Source: Paenibacillus sp. R14(2021) | GTDB taxonomy: Bacteria > Bacillota > Bacilli > Paenibacillales > Paenibacillaceae | Direction of reading: 5' to 3' | Length of the DNA stretch: 64,000 bases | Assembly: GCF_019431355.1 (NCBI RefSeq) | Contig: NZ_CP080269.1 | Coordinates: 3,995,001 to 4,059,000, forward strand | Part shown: positions 39,950 to 49,516 of the stretch, in pieces | Numbering within the stretch: position 1 is the stretch's first letter | Layout of the letters: every line of letters begins with the position of its first letter | Notes under the pieces: model-generated | The model's database searches: none | What the model was told of the DNA's origin: nothing | Seen by the model: the letters and a program-made list of their open reading frames with translations, nothing else | Program-made: the position numbers and the translations under genes

Positions 39950-42900
39950 ATGAAGAACAAGACGAAACATACCGTAAGAGCCATTTCAAGCGTAGTGATT
40001 TCCTCGCTGGTTGCAGGGCTGATGCCTGCGGCATCATGGCTTGGGGTCGGGGAGTTGACCGCTTCCGCAGCCCAGCGTTCCATGAATGCCATGCTGGCGC
40101 CGTTTGCGTCGCACGCGACCGTGCAGCTTGCGCCGGAGTCGGCGGAAGAAACCTGGTGGCAGCATCCGAATGCAACGGAGACGCCGGCTTACCATACGTT
40201 CAACGATGCCAAGGTGCTGCTTGCCCAGGAGGAAATCGGCGAAGAGAAAGGCGGCGCGCCGGGCGCTTATCTGCGTTTGGAAGTAACGGATCCCATTTTG
40301 CCGGCCGATAAAGGCACGATGACGTTCGCGTGGACGGATACCCTTGCGAGCTGGATTTCAACGCAGTCGGGCGAGCCGATTGCGCCGCCGGCAGGGTACC
40401 AAGTGACGCTGCAGTTGAAGGATATCAAGCGCGATACGAGCTTTACCCTGGTCAACCAGCGCGTCGACCAATCCGGCAAGAATACCTATGCGTGGAACGG
40501 CAAAGATTCGCAAGGCAAGCCCGTGCCGGAAGGCTATTATTACGCGCAGCTGAGCGCGGAGCCGGACACGGTCCAGTTCAGCAAACCGGGCGCGAAACCG
40601 GGCGACCCGCCTATCGTGAGCGATGTCCCGCTGCCGGGTTATCCGGGTCAGTTCGCGCGCATCGTCGTGGACCGCACGGCCCCTGAATTGGTCGCGATCC
40701 ATCCCTTGGGCGGCGGGAAGCTAGCCGTCGAGGCAAAGGACGATGTCGGCGGGCTTAAGGTTATCAAAGCCGAGGGCGGCGGGCAGGCCGCAGAACGGAC
40801 TTTCTCGTCGGCGCCTTTGCAGGCGGCCTATGCGTTCACGCCCGGCGACGGCGAGAAGCTGAAGGTCACGCTGACCGACGAATCCGGCAACAAGGTTACG
40901 GAGCAGCTTCCGCTTCATCCCTTCGTGCCGGGAGGCGGCGACCAAAGCTACAGGCCGCGCGCGGAGGCGCAGATCGCAGGCAACAACGTCAGTATTAACT
41001 TGGATACCGGCAACGGCCATCAGCGGTTTGAGGGATTCCAGCAGGCTGGGCCAGGGCAAGACCTCGATCTTTATTTTACCTACAACCATCAGAACCGGGT
41101 CAAAGGCATGCTCGGCTACGGCTGGAGCTTCAGCCTGGACTCCCGCTTGAAGAAATGGCCGGACGGCGACATCACGTGGACCGGCTTCGACGGAACCGAA
41201 TATTGGTTTCATGCCGATAACGGCGCTTATGTCACTTACGCGGACGGGCAGAAGACCTATTATCCGAAATTGAAGCTGGATACGGAGAGCACGAATCCCG
41301 AGGATCTTAACGCGTTCATTATGGAATGGCCGAATCAGCTCCGCTACCGGTACAAGAACGACGGTAGGTTCTGGATGATTCAGGACCGCGATGACAATGA
41401 AATCTTCTTCTCGTGGATCAGTTGGCCGACGTATCACGGCGGGCTGGATTACCGCATTGAAAAGGTTACGGATACGGCCGGGCATGACGTGAGCTTCCAG
41501 TACGTGCCGGGTACGGGCGAATTGTATTCGACGGTCGTGACGGAGCTGGACGGCAGCGGGAACCAGCCGGGCACGAAGCGCAAGTTTTACTTTATGTATG
41601 ATGCTGCCGGGCAGTTCGTCGGCTACCGGGACCCTTCGCAGCGGATCACCCGATTTACATACGACGCGCTTCACCGCGTCGACCGCGTCATCGACAACGG
41701 CAGCAGCGACCGCGAGCAAAGCGGCATCACGCCGGATGCGGTCGTCACGAAGTGGACCTATGATACGGATAACCGCGTGCAGCGGATGTCCATGACGCGC
41801 AAGCAGGATCAGGTCGAAGAGTTCGTCGGTGCCGCCTACGACGGGCAGGAAGCGGTCGTGACGCAGCCTTCCGGCGCCTATACGCTGCGCTTTACCGATG
41901 CGAACCGTCCTTCTGAGCGCGTGCGGACGGTAACGACGGCGGACGGACAAGTCGAGGCGAAGACGGCGTTCGTATATGACCGGAACTTGCTTGTAGAAGA
42001 GACGGATCCGATGGGGCGCTCCCAGCAGTACCGGTATGACGGACATGATCGGCTTGAAGCTCAGATGAACCCTGCGCGCACGATCCTGACCTCCGCTTAC
42101 GATGTCGACGGGGATCTGATCTCCGAGATCGGGCCGGACGGCTACGATGTCCGGTACAGCTATGTCAAGGACGGGCGCCATATCGTGAGCCGGACAACGA
42201 CGACCAAGGTCAGCGATCCAGCGGGCATTCACGAAGCTTACGACGTCATCACGAAAGAAGAGTATCTCGCTAAGGGCCAGCTGTCCAAACGCACGGACGG
42301 CGAGGGCAACGCGTTTGGCTACACGTACGACAAGAACGGCTTCCTGACCTCGGACGGAACAAGAGTGTCCTACGAGAACGATCAGAACGGCAACGTCGTC
42401 AAGGAATTGACGGATGCAGGCACGGCGGACGAAACGGTCGTCGTGCGCGAATATGACGACGTTGGTCACGTCACGAAGCAGCAATCGCCTGGAGGGCTCG
42501 TCGAGGTATTCGACTACGATCCGTTCGGCCGGCTGCTGAAGAAGGACGCATACGATCAAGCCGAACCGTCGGTGAAGCGAACGAACAACATGCACTACAA
42601 CGACGGCGGGCAGCTCATCCAAACCTCCGACGGCCTCACGGTCACCGACTACACCGTCGATGGTGAAGGACGGGTTCTGCGCAGCGAAACCAAGCCCGTG
42701 GAGGCCGGAACGACAGGCACGGCCGTCGAAACGACCGTATACGACAACCAAGGGCTGCCTGTCGAGACAGTAGACGCCAGAGGACTGTTGACGCGTACGT
42801 TGTATAATGCAACCGGACAAGCCGTCGAGATTGTCGTCTCGCCGGATGACCATCCTGAGGTAACGGCAATCGAATACAACAAGGCGGGCCAGCAATCGCG

Positions 42901-45900
42901 CGTAACCGCACCGGACGGCGGGCAGACGGCCTATGAATACGATAAGCAAGGACGCATCGTCAAGCAGACCGAGACTGTTAACGTTCTTCTGCCGAACCAA
43001 TTGCCGGTGCAGGGGATTCCAGCCGCGGCTCGTACGCTGATAACGGAGTTCGTCTATGATTCGGTCGGTCAATTGGTGGAGCAGAAAAATCCGAACGGCT
43101 CCTGGCAGACGTATGGGTACGATAAGAACGGGAACCGCGCCGAGGAAGTAACGGGCGGGCCGATCCCCGTATGGCAGGGAACGCCGCTGCAGAGCGGGAA
43201 GAGCGACCCTGTTAGGCCGGGGAATGAGATTCTGAGCACGCGAAGCTACAGCTACGACAAGCTGGGCCGCACGCTGAGCGAGACGGACGGCAACGGCAAC
43301 AACACGATATACCGTTACAATGGGGCTTCAACTACAACGGTAAGATCGGCCTTGAATGAGGACGGCCAGCCGATTACGGTAATGAACACGGTTAAGACCG
43401 ACGCTAACGACCGGCTCTTCAAATCGGTCAATGAAGCTGGGGACGCGGCGACGACGACCTATGATGCCTTTGGCAACGAAACGGTTGACGTCAATGAAGA
43501 GGGACAGCGCACGACGCATCAATACGATTCGTTCGGCCGATTAGCCAAAACGATCGAGCAAGTGGATGCATCCGGCCGAACGCAAACCGTGCTGTTTACG
43601 CCGGATGCTTGGGGCAACGTGGTGCAAGAGCAGCGGGAGCTCGGTGCGGGTCAGTGGTCCACGACGACCAGCGAGTATTCCCCTGCGGGCGATCTGCTGA
43701 CGACAAGAGAGCCATCCAAGCTTCGGAGCACGTATACGTACGATAAACAGGGCCGGCTGCAGACGCTGCAAGAAACCGACATCGCGACGGGAGCCAGCCG
43801 AATTACGAGCTATACGTACGACGCGGCAGGCCGGCAGACATCGGTGACGCACCCGGACGGCAGCCGGGAACTGACGGTCTATGATACGGGCGGCAATGTC
43901 GTTGCATCGCTGGATGCGCTGAACAATGCGATCGTCAACCATTACGACGACGGCGGCAGCTTGACCGAGACGGTGACGTACAAGGAAGGTGCCAGCTCAC
44001 TGGAGCCGGCCTATATTGCTTCCACCACCCGGAATCTCTATGACGGCGCGGGGAATGCGGTGCTGACGCAGGATGCGAACGGCAACGTCATGCGTTATCT
44101 GCCGGATGCGGAAGGACAGACGAAGGCCGAGACGCATTATGAATTCCCTGATTTGACCGGGCAGCAAATCACGACCAAGTATGCATATGATCCGCGGGGG
44201 CTGATGATTGCCGTAACGGACGGCAACGGCCATACCTCGACAAGCACCTATGATGCGAAGGGCCAGCAGACCATGACCGTGGACGCTTCCGGACATTGGA
44301 TCAAGTACGCATACAGCCCGGCTGGCAATATGACGGCAGAGCGGCATCCGCTTGGCCATGATACGCAGTGGGCGTATAATCTGCGCGGGGATCGCATTCA
44401 GGAAATCGACGCGCTAGGGCATGTGCAGCGTTTCGACGTGGACCTGGACGGCCGCTTGTCCGCCGAATATAACCGGGAAGGCGAAGCGACGCAGTACAGC
44501 TACGACCAGGCTGGCCGAATGACGCGCAAAGAAGCGCCGAGCACGGGGACATATACGTACAGCTATGATGCGGCGGGGAACAAAGTAAGCGAGACGCCGC
44601 CCGTCTATGGAGAGACCTCCTACACCTATGACAAGAGAGACAATCTGACGACGGTCGTCGACCCTTCGGCGACAACGTCATTCGAATACGATGCCGATAT
44701 GAACCGGACCAGCCAGAAGGACGGCAATCAGCAGAAGACCGCCTATGATTATGACGAGGCCGGCAATCGCGTGCAAAAGGACGTGGTTCGCTCCGAGTCG
44801 GATCACGACCTGTTCAACTATAACTACGACCCGAACGGCAACCTGCTGCGGGAGAAGAAGCCGGATGGACGGATAACAAGCTATACGTATGATTTCATGA
44901 ATCGCGTGACGCGCGAGGATTACAGCGATGGCACCTGGCTTGCCTATACCTACGACAAAGCGGATAACGTGCTGACGAAGAGCAGCCAGGAAGGAACCAT
45001 TGCCTATTCATATTACGCGAACAATCAGGTCAAGCGCGTGGCGTATTCGAACGGGGATGTTGTCGACTACGAGTACAACCTGAACGGTGACCGTACGGCG
45101 GAGATCATTAACGGCAAACGTACGGAGATGACGCTCGACCCGGCCGGGAGGCCGACTAGCTATACAGACACCAGTGGAGCGACCTACGACTATACTTATG
45201 ATGCGGATGGCTACGTGACTTCGATCAGCTACCCGAACGGCACGGTTACCCATGTGACCTACAAGCCGGGACATCTGATCGATACGCAGACAACCGTCCA
45301 TGACGCCGATGCCCTGCATACCGGCAAGTATACGTACAATGCGCGGGATTTCGTCACAGGGACCCAGGAGCAGGATGACAAGTCCGGCTATCAGTACAAC
45401 GATCGGGAGCAATTGAGCCGGTACGATACGTCGGAGGGTGATTCCGTTCAATACGAATACGACGGATCCGGCAACCGCACGGTTCGCAAGACGATCATTC
45501 AAGGCACGAAGGAAGACAAGAAGCAGGTCATGACGACGGAGGAGCTTGTCCAGCGCGTACTGGCATCCTACGGTTTGAATCAGCCGAAGCCGCCTTCCCA
45601 GCCTGAAGAACCCGGTGACGGTCAGGACCCTGGTTGCTCAACCACCGAGCCGGCGCATGGTCATGGCAACGGTAACGGCAATGGCAATAACGGAAACGGG
45701 AACGGCAACGGGAACGGCAATGGCAATAATGGAAACGGCAACGGTAACGGGAATGGCAATGGCAATGGCAACGGCAACGGCAACGGAAGCGGGCACAACA
45801 AAATGTCGTCCGACGCCCTCCAAAAGTCAGCCGCGAACATGTCCAACAATGGGAACGGCAACGGCAATAATGGCAACGGGAATGGGAATGGCGGAGGAAA

Positions 45901-48196
45901 CGGAAACGGCAATAACGGTAACGGAAACAACGGCAATGGCAACGGCAACGGCAATGGTAATGGAAATGGAAATGGGAACAATGGCAATGGTAACGGTAAT
46001 AATGGCAATAACGGCAATCATGGTAATGGCAATAACGGCAACAATGGTAATCATGGAAATGGTAACAACGGCAACGCAAACGGCCATGACAAGGATGATG
46101 ACAACGGCTCCGGCGGCGGCTGCAGCACGAAGGGCTGGTACAAGGCGCTTGCGAACGGCAACGGCAAGAAGCTAGGCCTGTACAAGAAGCTCAACAAAAC
46201 CTTCGGAGGCACGGACGGCGGCACGAGCCCTGCCATTAACGAGATGTTCGAGACCGGAAAGATTGAGAACATTTTGGCCGCGATCGACAACATCGTGAAC
46301 GGTGAAGTGAACCTGCCGTCTGGGGAGCAGAAGAAGCTGTTCGAGCGCATTCGCGAAGCGGGCAAAGGATATACGATCATCGGGACGAAATATACGTATA
46401 ATACCCGGAATCAGCTTTCTCACCGTGAGAACCTTATTCGGTACGAGGAGTACGACTACACCTATGACAAGGCAGGCAGCCTGCTGTCCGACGGTCGAAG
46501 CAAGTTCGAATGGAACGCCCGCGGTCAGCTGACCAAAGTCACGTTCCCGGACGGTTTTGGCGAGTCGTACACCTACGATCTGCTCGGTCGGCGCGTAAGC
46601 AAGACACGCTTTAATCACCAAGGAAGCGAGCAGCAGAAGACAACGTATCATTACAAAGGGGATACGTGGGAGCTGCTGGAGGAAGTGGTGAGCGGCGATG
46701 AAGACGAGGATGGCGAATCCACCAAGTCCTACACGTACGATACCAACGGGCGCCCGCTGTCCATCACGTTCAAGGACGAAACCTTCTGGTACGTGTACAA
46801 CAGCCATGGCGATGTCGTGGCGTTAACCGACAAGGATGGCAAGGTAGCGGCTCGTTACGAGTATGATGCTTGGGGCTTAGTCACCCATATGTATAATCGC
46901 TTCGGTGAGCGAGTTGTCGAGGGCAAAGGCTGGATCGGCGACCTTGGCACAGGCAACGGAAGCCCAGGCTCTATACAGGGACCTGAGGATGACAGCGGCA
47001 ATACGGATCCGGATTATCATCCGGGGAACGGCAATCAGGCGGCAGGTGCAAGTGCCTATGTAACGGGTGAAACCGAGCAGCCATCGGCAGAAATGCTCAC
47101 GCTGGAGAGCGAAATTGCGGATGATCCGGAAGAGCCAACCGAGGACATTACCACTGATTTGGTTAAGGAGAACCCGATTCGCTACGCAGGTTACTACTGG
47201 GATCGGAAGACGCAGTATTACTACCTGCAAGCGCGCTACTATGACCCGCGTCCGGCCCGGTTTATTAGTGAGGATACGTATGAGGGTGAGATTGAGCAGC
47301 CGCAGACGTTGAACTTGTATACGTATGTAAGTAATAATGGAATAAATAACGTTGATCCGAATGGACATTTTTCTGTTTCAGTTGATGGAAATAATACTCG
47401 TCTCGGAAATCTTAGTTCAAGTGATTATATTTATTTAGGCAAGGATACTGCCTTTATGGGAAGAGAAATTATAGAAAATAGAATAGTTATCGGATACGTA
47501 ATGGGAGAGAATAAGATTGCTCATGAATCGTATCCATTCGGAGGTAATTATTGGGTTCTCCATCCAGGTGATACACCTACATGGATTTCTGGTAGCCATT
47601 GGGCTATTCTCCCAGGCGACAAACCTGCAACAGGTACATCATCAAATACTACAGAAACATCACAATTAAATAATAATACATCCACGAATTCAAATGTTGA
47701 AGTTCCAGATTCAAATGTTGAAGTTCCAGATTCAAATGTTGAAGTTTCAGATACCGGATTTATTGAAATGCCGAAAACAGGCCCTGGATTCAAACGACAA
47801 AATTGTTGTGCTTTAACTTCCTGGGGGACACCTGAAACAATAGCGGCATTTAAGCGTATTGCGGCAAATTGGGCTAAGGTGGATAAAAGACTGATATATT
47901 ATAATGATATTAGTAAAAAAAATGGTGGGAAGCTTAAGCCCCATGAAACCCATCGTGATGGCAAAGATATAGACATTAGACCAATTAGAACCGATACCAG
48001 AAATCAGGGTGGTGTGAGATGGGATTCTAAGGTATATGACCGCAAAGCAACAAGTAAATTGGTAAGCTTAATTATTGCTGATAGAAATGTAGAGCAAGTT
48101 CGATTTAATGATCCTGAATTAATAAAAACATATAGACCAAAAGTGAAAAGATTAAGTGGACATGATGACCATCTTCACATTGATTTCAAAAAGTAA
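39950..48196 (+). CDS. Secreted RHS/YD-repeat polymorphic toxin with LAS-type metallopeptidase tip
   Basis: About 2748 residues. Signal peptide (1-40), FlgD-like Ig region (about 145-205), an RHS N-terminal region (about 340-470), many YD repeats (about 500-1850), a Gly-Asn-rich linker (about 1902-2047), more YD repeats, and the RHS core end (YYLQARYYDPRPARFISEDT, about 2420). The last 275 residues form the variable tip; it carries H2668-x6-D2675 (HRDGKDID) and H2741-L-H2743 (GHDDHLHID), the zinc and catalytic pattern of LAS peptidases such as MepA, so it should cut peptidoglycan. The ATG at 39950 has GAGGGAGACGGG upstream. The core is GC-rich and the tip AT-rich, with an abrupt change near 47,340. 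A GEMM-I riboswitch precedes it. Confidence 0.93.
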   Translation: MKNKTKHTVRAISSVVISSLVAGLMPAASWLGVGELTASAAQRSMNAMLAPFASHATVQLAPESAEETWWQHPNATETPAYHTFNDAKVLLAQEEIGEEKGGAPGAYLRLEVTDPILPADKGTMTFAWTDTLASWISTQSGEPIAPPAGYQVTLQLKDIKRDTSFTLVNQRVDQSGKNTYAWNGKDSQGKPVPEGYYYAQLSAEPDTVQFSKPGAKPGDPPIVSDVPLPGYPGQFARIVVDRTAPELVAIHPLGGGKLAVEAKDDVGGLKVIKAEGGGQAAERTFSSAPLQAAYAFTPGDGEKLKVTLTDESGNKVTEQLPLHPFVPGGGDQSYRPRAEAQIAGNNVSINLDTGNGHQRFEGFQQAGPGQDLDLYFTYNHQNRVKGMLGYGWSFSLDSRLKKWPDGDITWTGFDGTEYWFHADNGAYVTYADGQKTYYPKLKLDTESTNPEDLNAFIMEWPNQLRYRYKNDGRFWMIQDRDDNEIFFSWISWPTYHGGLDYRIEKVTDTAGHDVSFQYVPGTGELYSTVVTELDGSGNQPGTKRKFYFMYDAAGQFVGYRDPSQRITRFTYDALHRVDRVIDNGSSDREQSGITPDAVVTKWTYDTDNRVQRMSMTRKQDQVEEFVGAAYDGQEAVVTQPSGAYTLRFTDANRPSERVRTVTTADGQVEAKTAFVYDRNLLVEETDPMGRSQQYRYDGHDRLEAQMNPARTILTSAYDVDGDLISEIGPDGYDVRYSYVKDGRHIVSRTTTTKVSDPAGIHEAYDVITKEEYLAKGQLSKRTDGEGNAFGYTYDKNGFLTSDGTRVSYENDQNGNVVKELTDAGTADETVVVREYDDVGHVTKQQSPGGLVEVFDYDPFGRLLKKDAYDQAEPSVKRTNNMHYNDGGQLIQTSDGLTVTDYTVDGEGRVLRSETKPVEAGTTGTAVETTVYDNQGLPVETVDARGLLTRTLYNATGQAVEIVVSPDDHPEVTAIEYNKAGQQSRVTAPDGGQTAYEYDKQGRIVKQTETVNVLLPNQLPVQGIPAAARTLITEFVYDSVGQLVEQKNPNGSWQTYGYDKNGNRAEEVTGGPIPVWQGTPLQSGKSDPVRPGNEILSTRSYSYDKLGRTLSETDGNGNNTIYRYNGASTTTVRSALNEDGQPITVMNTVKTDANDRLFKSVNEAGDAATTTYDAFGNETVDVNEEGQRTTHQYDSFGRLAKTIEQVDASGRTQTVLFTPDAWGNVVQEQRELGAGQWSTTTSEYSPAGDLLTTREPSKLRSTYTYDKQGRLQTLQETDIATGASRITSYTYDAAGRQTSVTHPDGSRELTVYDTGGNVVASLDALNNAIVNHYDDGGSLTETVTYKEGASSLEPAYIASTTRNLYDGAGNAVLTQDANGNVMRYLPDAEGQTKAETHYEFPDLTGQQITTKYAYDPRGLMIAVTDGNGHTSTSTYDAKGQQTMTVDASGHWIKYAYSPAGNMTAERHPLGHDTQWAYNLRGDRIQEIDALGHVQRFDVDLDGRLSAEYNREGEATQYSYDQAGRMTRKEAPSTGTYTYSYDAAGNKVSETPPVYGETSYTYDKRDNLTTVVDPSATTSFEYDADMNRTSQKDGNQQKTAYDYDEAGNRVQKDVVRSESDHDLFNYNYDPNGNLLREKKPDGRITSYTYDFMNRVTREDYSDGTWLAYTYDKADNVLTKSSQEGTIAYSYYANNQVKRVAYSNGDVVDYEYNLNGDRTAEIINGKRTEMTLDPAGRPTSYTDTSGATYDYTYDADGYVTSISYPNGTVTHVTYKPGHLIDTQTTVHDADALHTGKYTYNARDFVTGTQEQDDKSGYQYNDREQLSRYDTSEGDSVQYEYDGSGNRTVRKTIIQGTKEDKKQVMTTEELVQRVLASYGLNQPKPPSQPEEPGDGQDPGCSTTEPAHGHGNGNGNGNNGNGNGNGNGNGNNGNGNGNGNGNGNGNGNGNGSGHNKMSSDALQKSAANMSNNGNGNGNNGNGNGNGGGNGNGNNGNGNNGNGNGNGNGNGNGNGNNGNGNGNNGNNGNHGNGNNGNNGNHGNGNNGNANGHDKDDDNGSGGGCSTKGWYKALANGNGKKLGLYKKLNKTFGGTDGGTSPAINEMFETGKIENILAAIDNIVNGEVNLPSGEQKKLFERIREAGKGYTIIGTKYTYNTRNQLSHRENLIRYEEYDYTYDKAGSLLSDGRSKFEWNARGQLTKVTFPDGFGESYTYDLLGRRVSKTRFNHQGSEQQKTTYHYKGDTWELLEEVVSGDEDEDGESTKSYTYDTNGRPLSITFKDETFWYVYNSHGDVVALTDKDGKVAARYEYDAWGLVTHMYNRFGERVVEGKGWIGDLGTGNGSPGSIQGPEDDSGNTDPDYHPGNGNQAAGASAYVTGETEQPSAEMLTLESEIADDPEEPTEDITTDLVKENPIRYAGYYWDRKTQYYYLQARYYDPRPARFISEDTYEGEIEQPQTLNLYTYVSNNGINNVDPNGHFSVSVDGNNTRLGNLSSSDYIYLGKDTAFMGREIIENRIVIGYVMGENKIAHESYPFGGNYWVLHPGDTPTWISGSHWAILPGDKPATGTSSNTTETSQLNNNTSTNSNVEVPDSNVEVPDSNVEVSDTGFIEMPKTGPGFKRQNCCALTSWGTPETIAAFKRIAANWAKVDKRLIYYNDISKKNGGKLKPHETHRDGKDIDIRPIRTDTRNQGGVRWDSKVYDRKATSKLVSLIIADRNVEQVRFNDPELIKTYRPKVKRLSGHDDHLHIDFKK
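45655..46090 (+). repeat. Gly-Asn coding repeat in RHS linker
   Basis: About 435 bp of degenerate hexamer repeats (GGCAAC/GGCAAT and variants), coding for alternating Gly and Asn. One 14-codon break (from HNKMSSDALQKSAANMS) divides it into two blocks. It is a flexible linker in the protein. Shorter copies recur in the remnants near 52,165 and 61,620. Confidence 0.92.
47691..47756 (+). repeat. Three 21-bp tandem repeats in the RHS tip
   Basis: Three copies of a unit coding SNVEVPD (the last SNVEVSD), nearly identical at the DNA level. They form a spacer between the start of the tip and the peptidase domain. Confidence 0.9.
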
Positions 48197-48256
48197 ATAA
48201 CAAAGTCCCCCAGGAATCCTTCTTGGGGGGCCTAACACAATGCTCGGGGTGAATTT

Positions 48257-49411
48257 ATGAGATCTAAGTGGACGCTTATTCTGTGCATAATAACATGTTG
48301 GTGTGTATTGGTGTCTTGTAGTGATAATCATGAATTGCAAGAAGTAAAAGGAAATACGGTGAAACAGATTAATGTAAATTTGCAAAGTAATGATTTCTTG
48401 AATATTAAGACAATCAAGTTAAAAGGCGATTCATCACTTGCACGGGATAGTGTGTTAATTGATAACAAACTTTGGAGTGTATATGAAGATCGTATTCAGA
48501 CTTTTGATGTCAACTCTTTAATTAGTAGGGAACACCCCATTAAGTCAAACTTTACGAAAATAGATTATCAGCGAGATAATATTTGGTTTTATAATTTCCA
48601 GCTAAACAACGATGTGGTACAAGATGCAATCCCACTTAGTAGGTATAATTTAAAGGATAATAAGTTTGTTGATTATTTAGAAAAAGATCTGCATATTGGG
48701 TCAAATTTATTGCTCTATGACGATGGAGATAATGCATTGCTTGCCGGAGGTCCCAAAGTATACATACTTAATTATTCAAATCAGTCTATAAGGCCATTTA
48801 AAGAGTTTCAATCACAAGTAACGGGTATATACGGGAATGATTCTTTCGTTTGGTTCGGAACGGCAGGAGAAGGACTTATTGAATATAATAAGCAAAATAA
48901 TACGTTTAAGAATTATGATGAGATCGGAGTAAGTAGTGGTACAATAAGTGAAATTTCATTTTCCGATAATCGTTTAATATTTAATACGGGCTATGAGGAA
49001 GAGCTTGGATTGACTGTGTTTGATCTAAATACAAATAAGTGGACAAACTACCAGAATGAAATACAGGAGTATACTGGGGATTACTGGGTCGATCAATATC
49101 AGACAATTTGGGTTTCAGTAAATTTAGAAGACGGAAATCAGGAGCTTATGTATCTCGATCTTAATTCAAATCGTTGGAAGCCAGCAAAATTAAAAAACGT
49201 ACTTCTTGTATATGATATACTTTCTTTCGACTCAAGAATTGTATTGTTCTGCACTGATCAAGGAGTGTTCCAGCTAAACAAACTGACTGGTGAAACGAAG
49301 CCGGTTATTAAATATGAGAACGATGAAACTCGTATTCATAGAATTAATGCTAATGAATTTATTATAGTCTCTTCTCAAGGAATATATAAGCTCGATGTAA
49401 CAGGGTCATAG
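48257..49411 (+). CDS. Lipoprotein with beta-propeller-like repeats, candidate immunity protein
   Basis: A 384-residue lipoprotein: signal segment with lipobox LVSC, lipidated Cys21. The mature part has repeats resembling regulator-type propeller blades (WFGTAGEGLIEYNKQNNTFK, VFDLNTNKWTNYQNE, YLDLNSNRWKPAKL). It follows the RHS toxin by 60 bp on the same strand and is AT-rich like the tip. A toxin that cuts peptidoglycan must be neutralised outside the membrane, which suits a surface lipoprotein. The immunity role is inferred from position; I know of no matching family. Confidence 0.75.
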   Translation: MRSKWTLILCIITCWCVLVSCSDNHELQEVKGNTVKQINVNLQSNDFLNIKTIKLKGDSSLARDSVLIDNKLWSVYEDRIQTFDVNSLISREHPIKSNFTKIDYQRDNIWFYNFQLNNDVVQDAIPLSRYNLKDNKFVDYLEKDLHIGSNLLLYDDGDNALLAGGPKVYILNYSNQSIRPFKEFQSQVTGIYGNDSFVWFGTAGEGLIEYNKQNNTFKNYDEIGVSSGTISEISFSDNRLIFNTGYEEELGLTVFDLNTNKWTNYQNEIQEYTGDYWVDQYQTIWVSVNLEDGNQELMYLDLNSNRWKPAKLKNVLLVYDILSFDSRIVLFCTDQGVFQLNKLTGETKPVIKYENDETRIHRINANEFIIVSSQGIYKLDVTGS

Positions 49412-49474
49412 AAATTAGCCAAATGCGAGTATAACGACTCCATGTGGTTTTTTTCTCAAGTGAGTACTTGAGCA

Positions 49475-49516
49475 AATAAATAACCACTCCCATCGCGGAG
49501 TGGTTATTTATTTGAA
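49475..49516. terminator. Bidirectional terminator
   Basis: AAATAAATAACCACTCC pairs with GGAGTGGTTATTTATTT, an almost perfect 17-bp stem with T runs on either strand. It overlaps the end of the HTH gene on the minus strand. Confidence 0.85.

Noticed and set aside
40721-43072. 783-residue minus-strand frame inside the RHS gene
   Set aside because: Shadow of the RHS coding frame with regular codon bias; composition and lack of domains argue against a gene.
45527-46175. Arrays of short repeats resembling a CRISPR or coding frames in other phases
   Set aside because: The repeats are degenerate GGCAAC/GGCAAT hexamers in frame with the RHS protein; there are no spacers. Other-phase frames (Met/Ala/Thr, Cys/His or Pro/Leu-rich) are repeat by-products.
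48203-48234. Hairpin CCCCCAGGAA...TTCTTGGGGGG after the RHS gene as a terminator
   Set aside because: The stem is strong but no T run follows on either side within reach. It may slow transcription between toxin and immunity genes, but I do not list it as a terminator.
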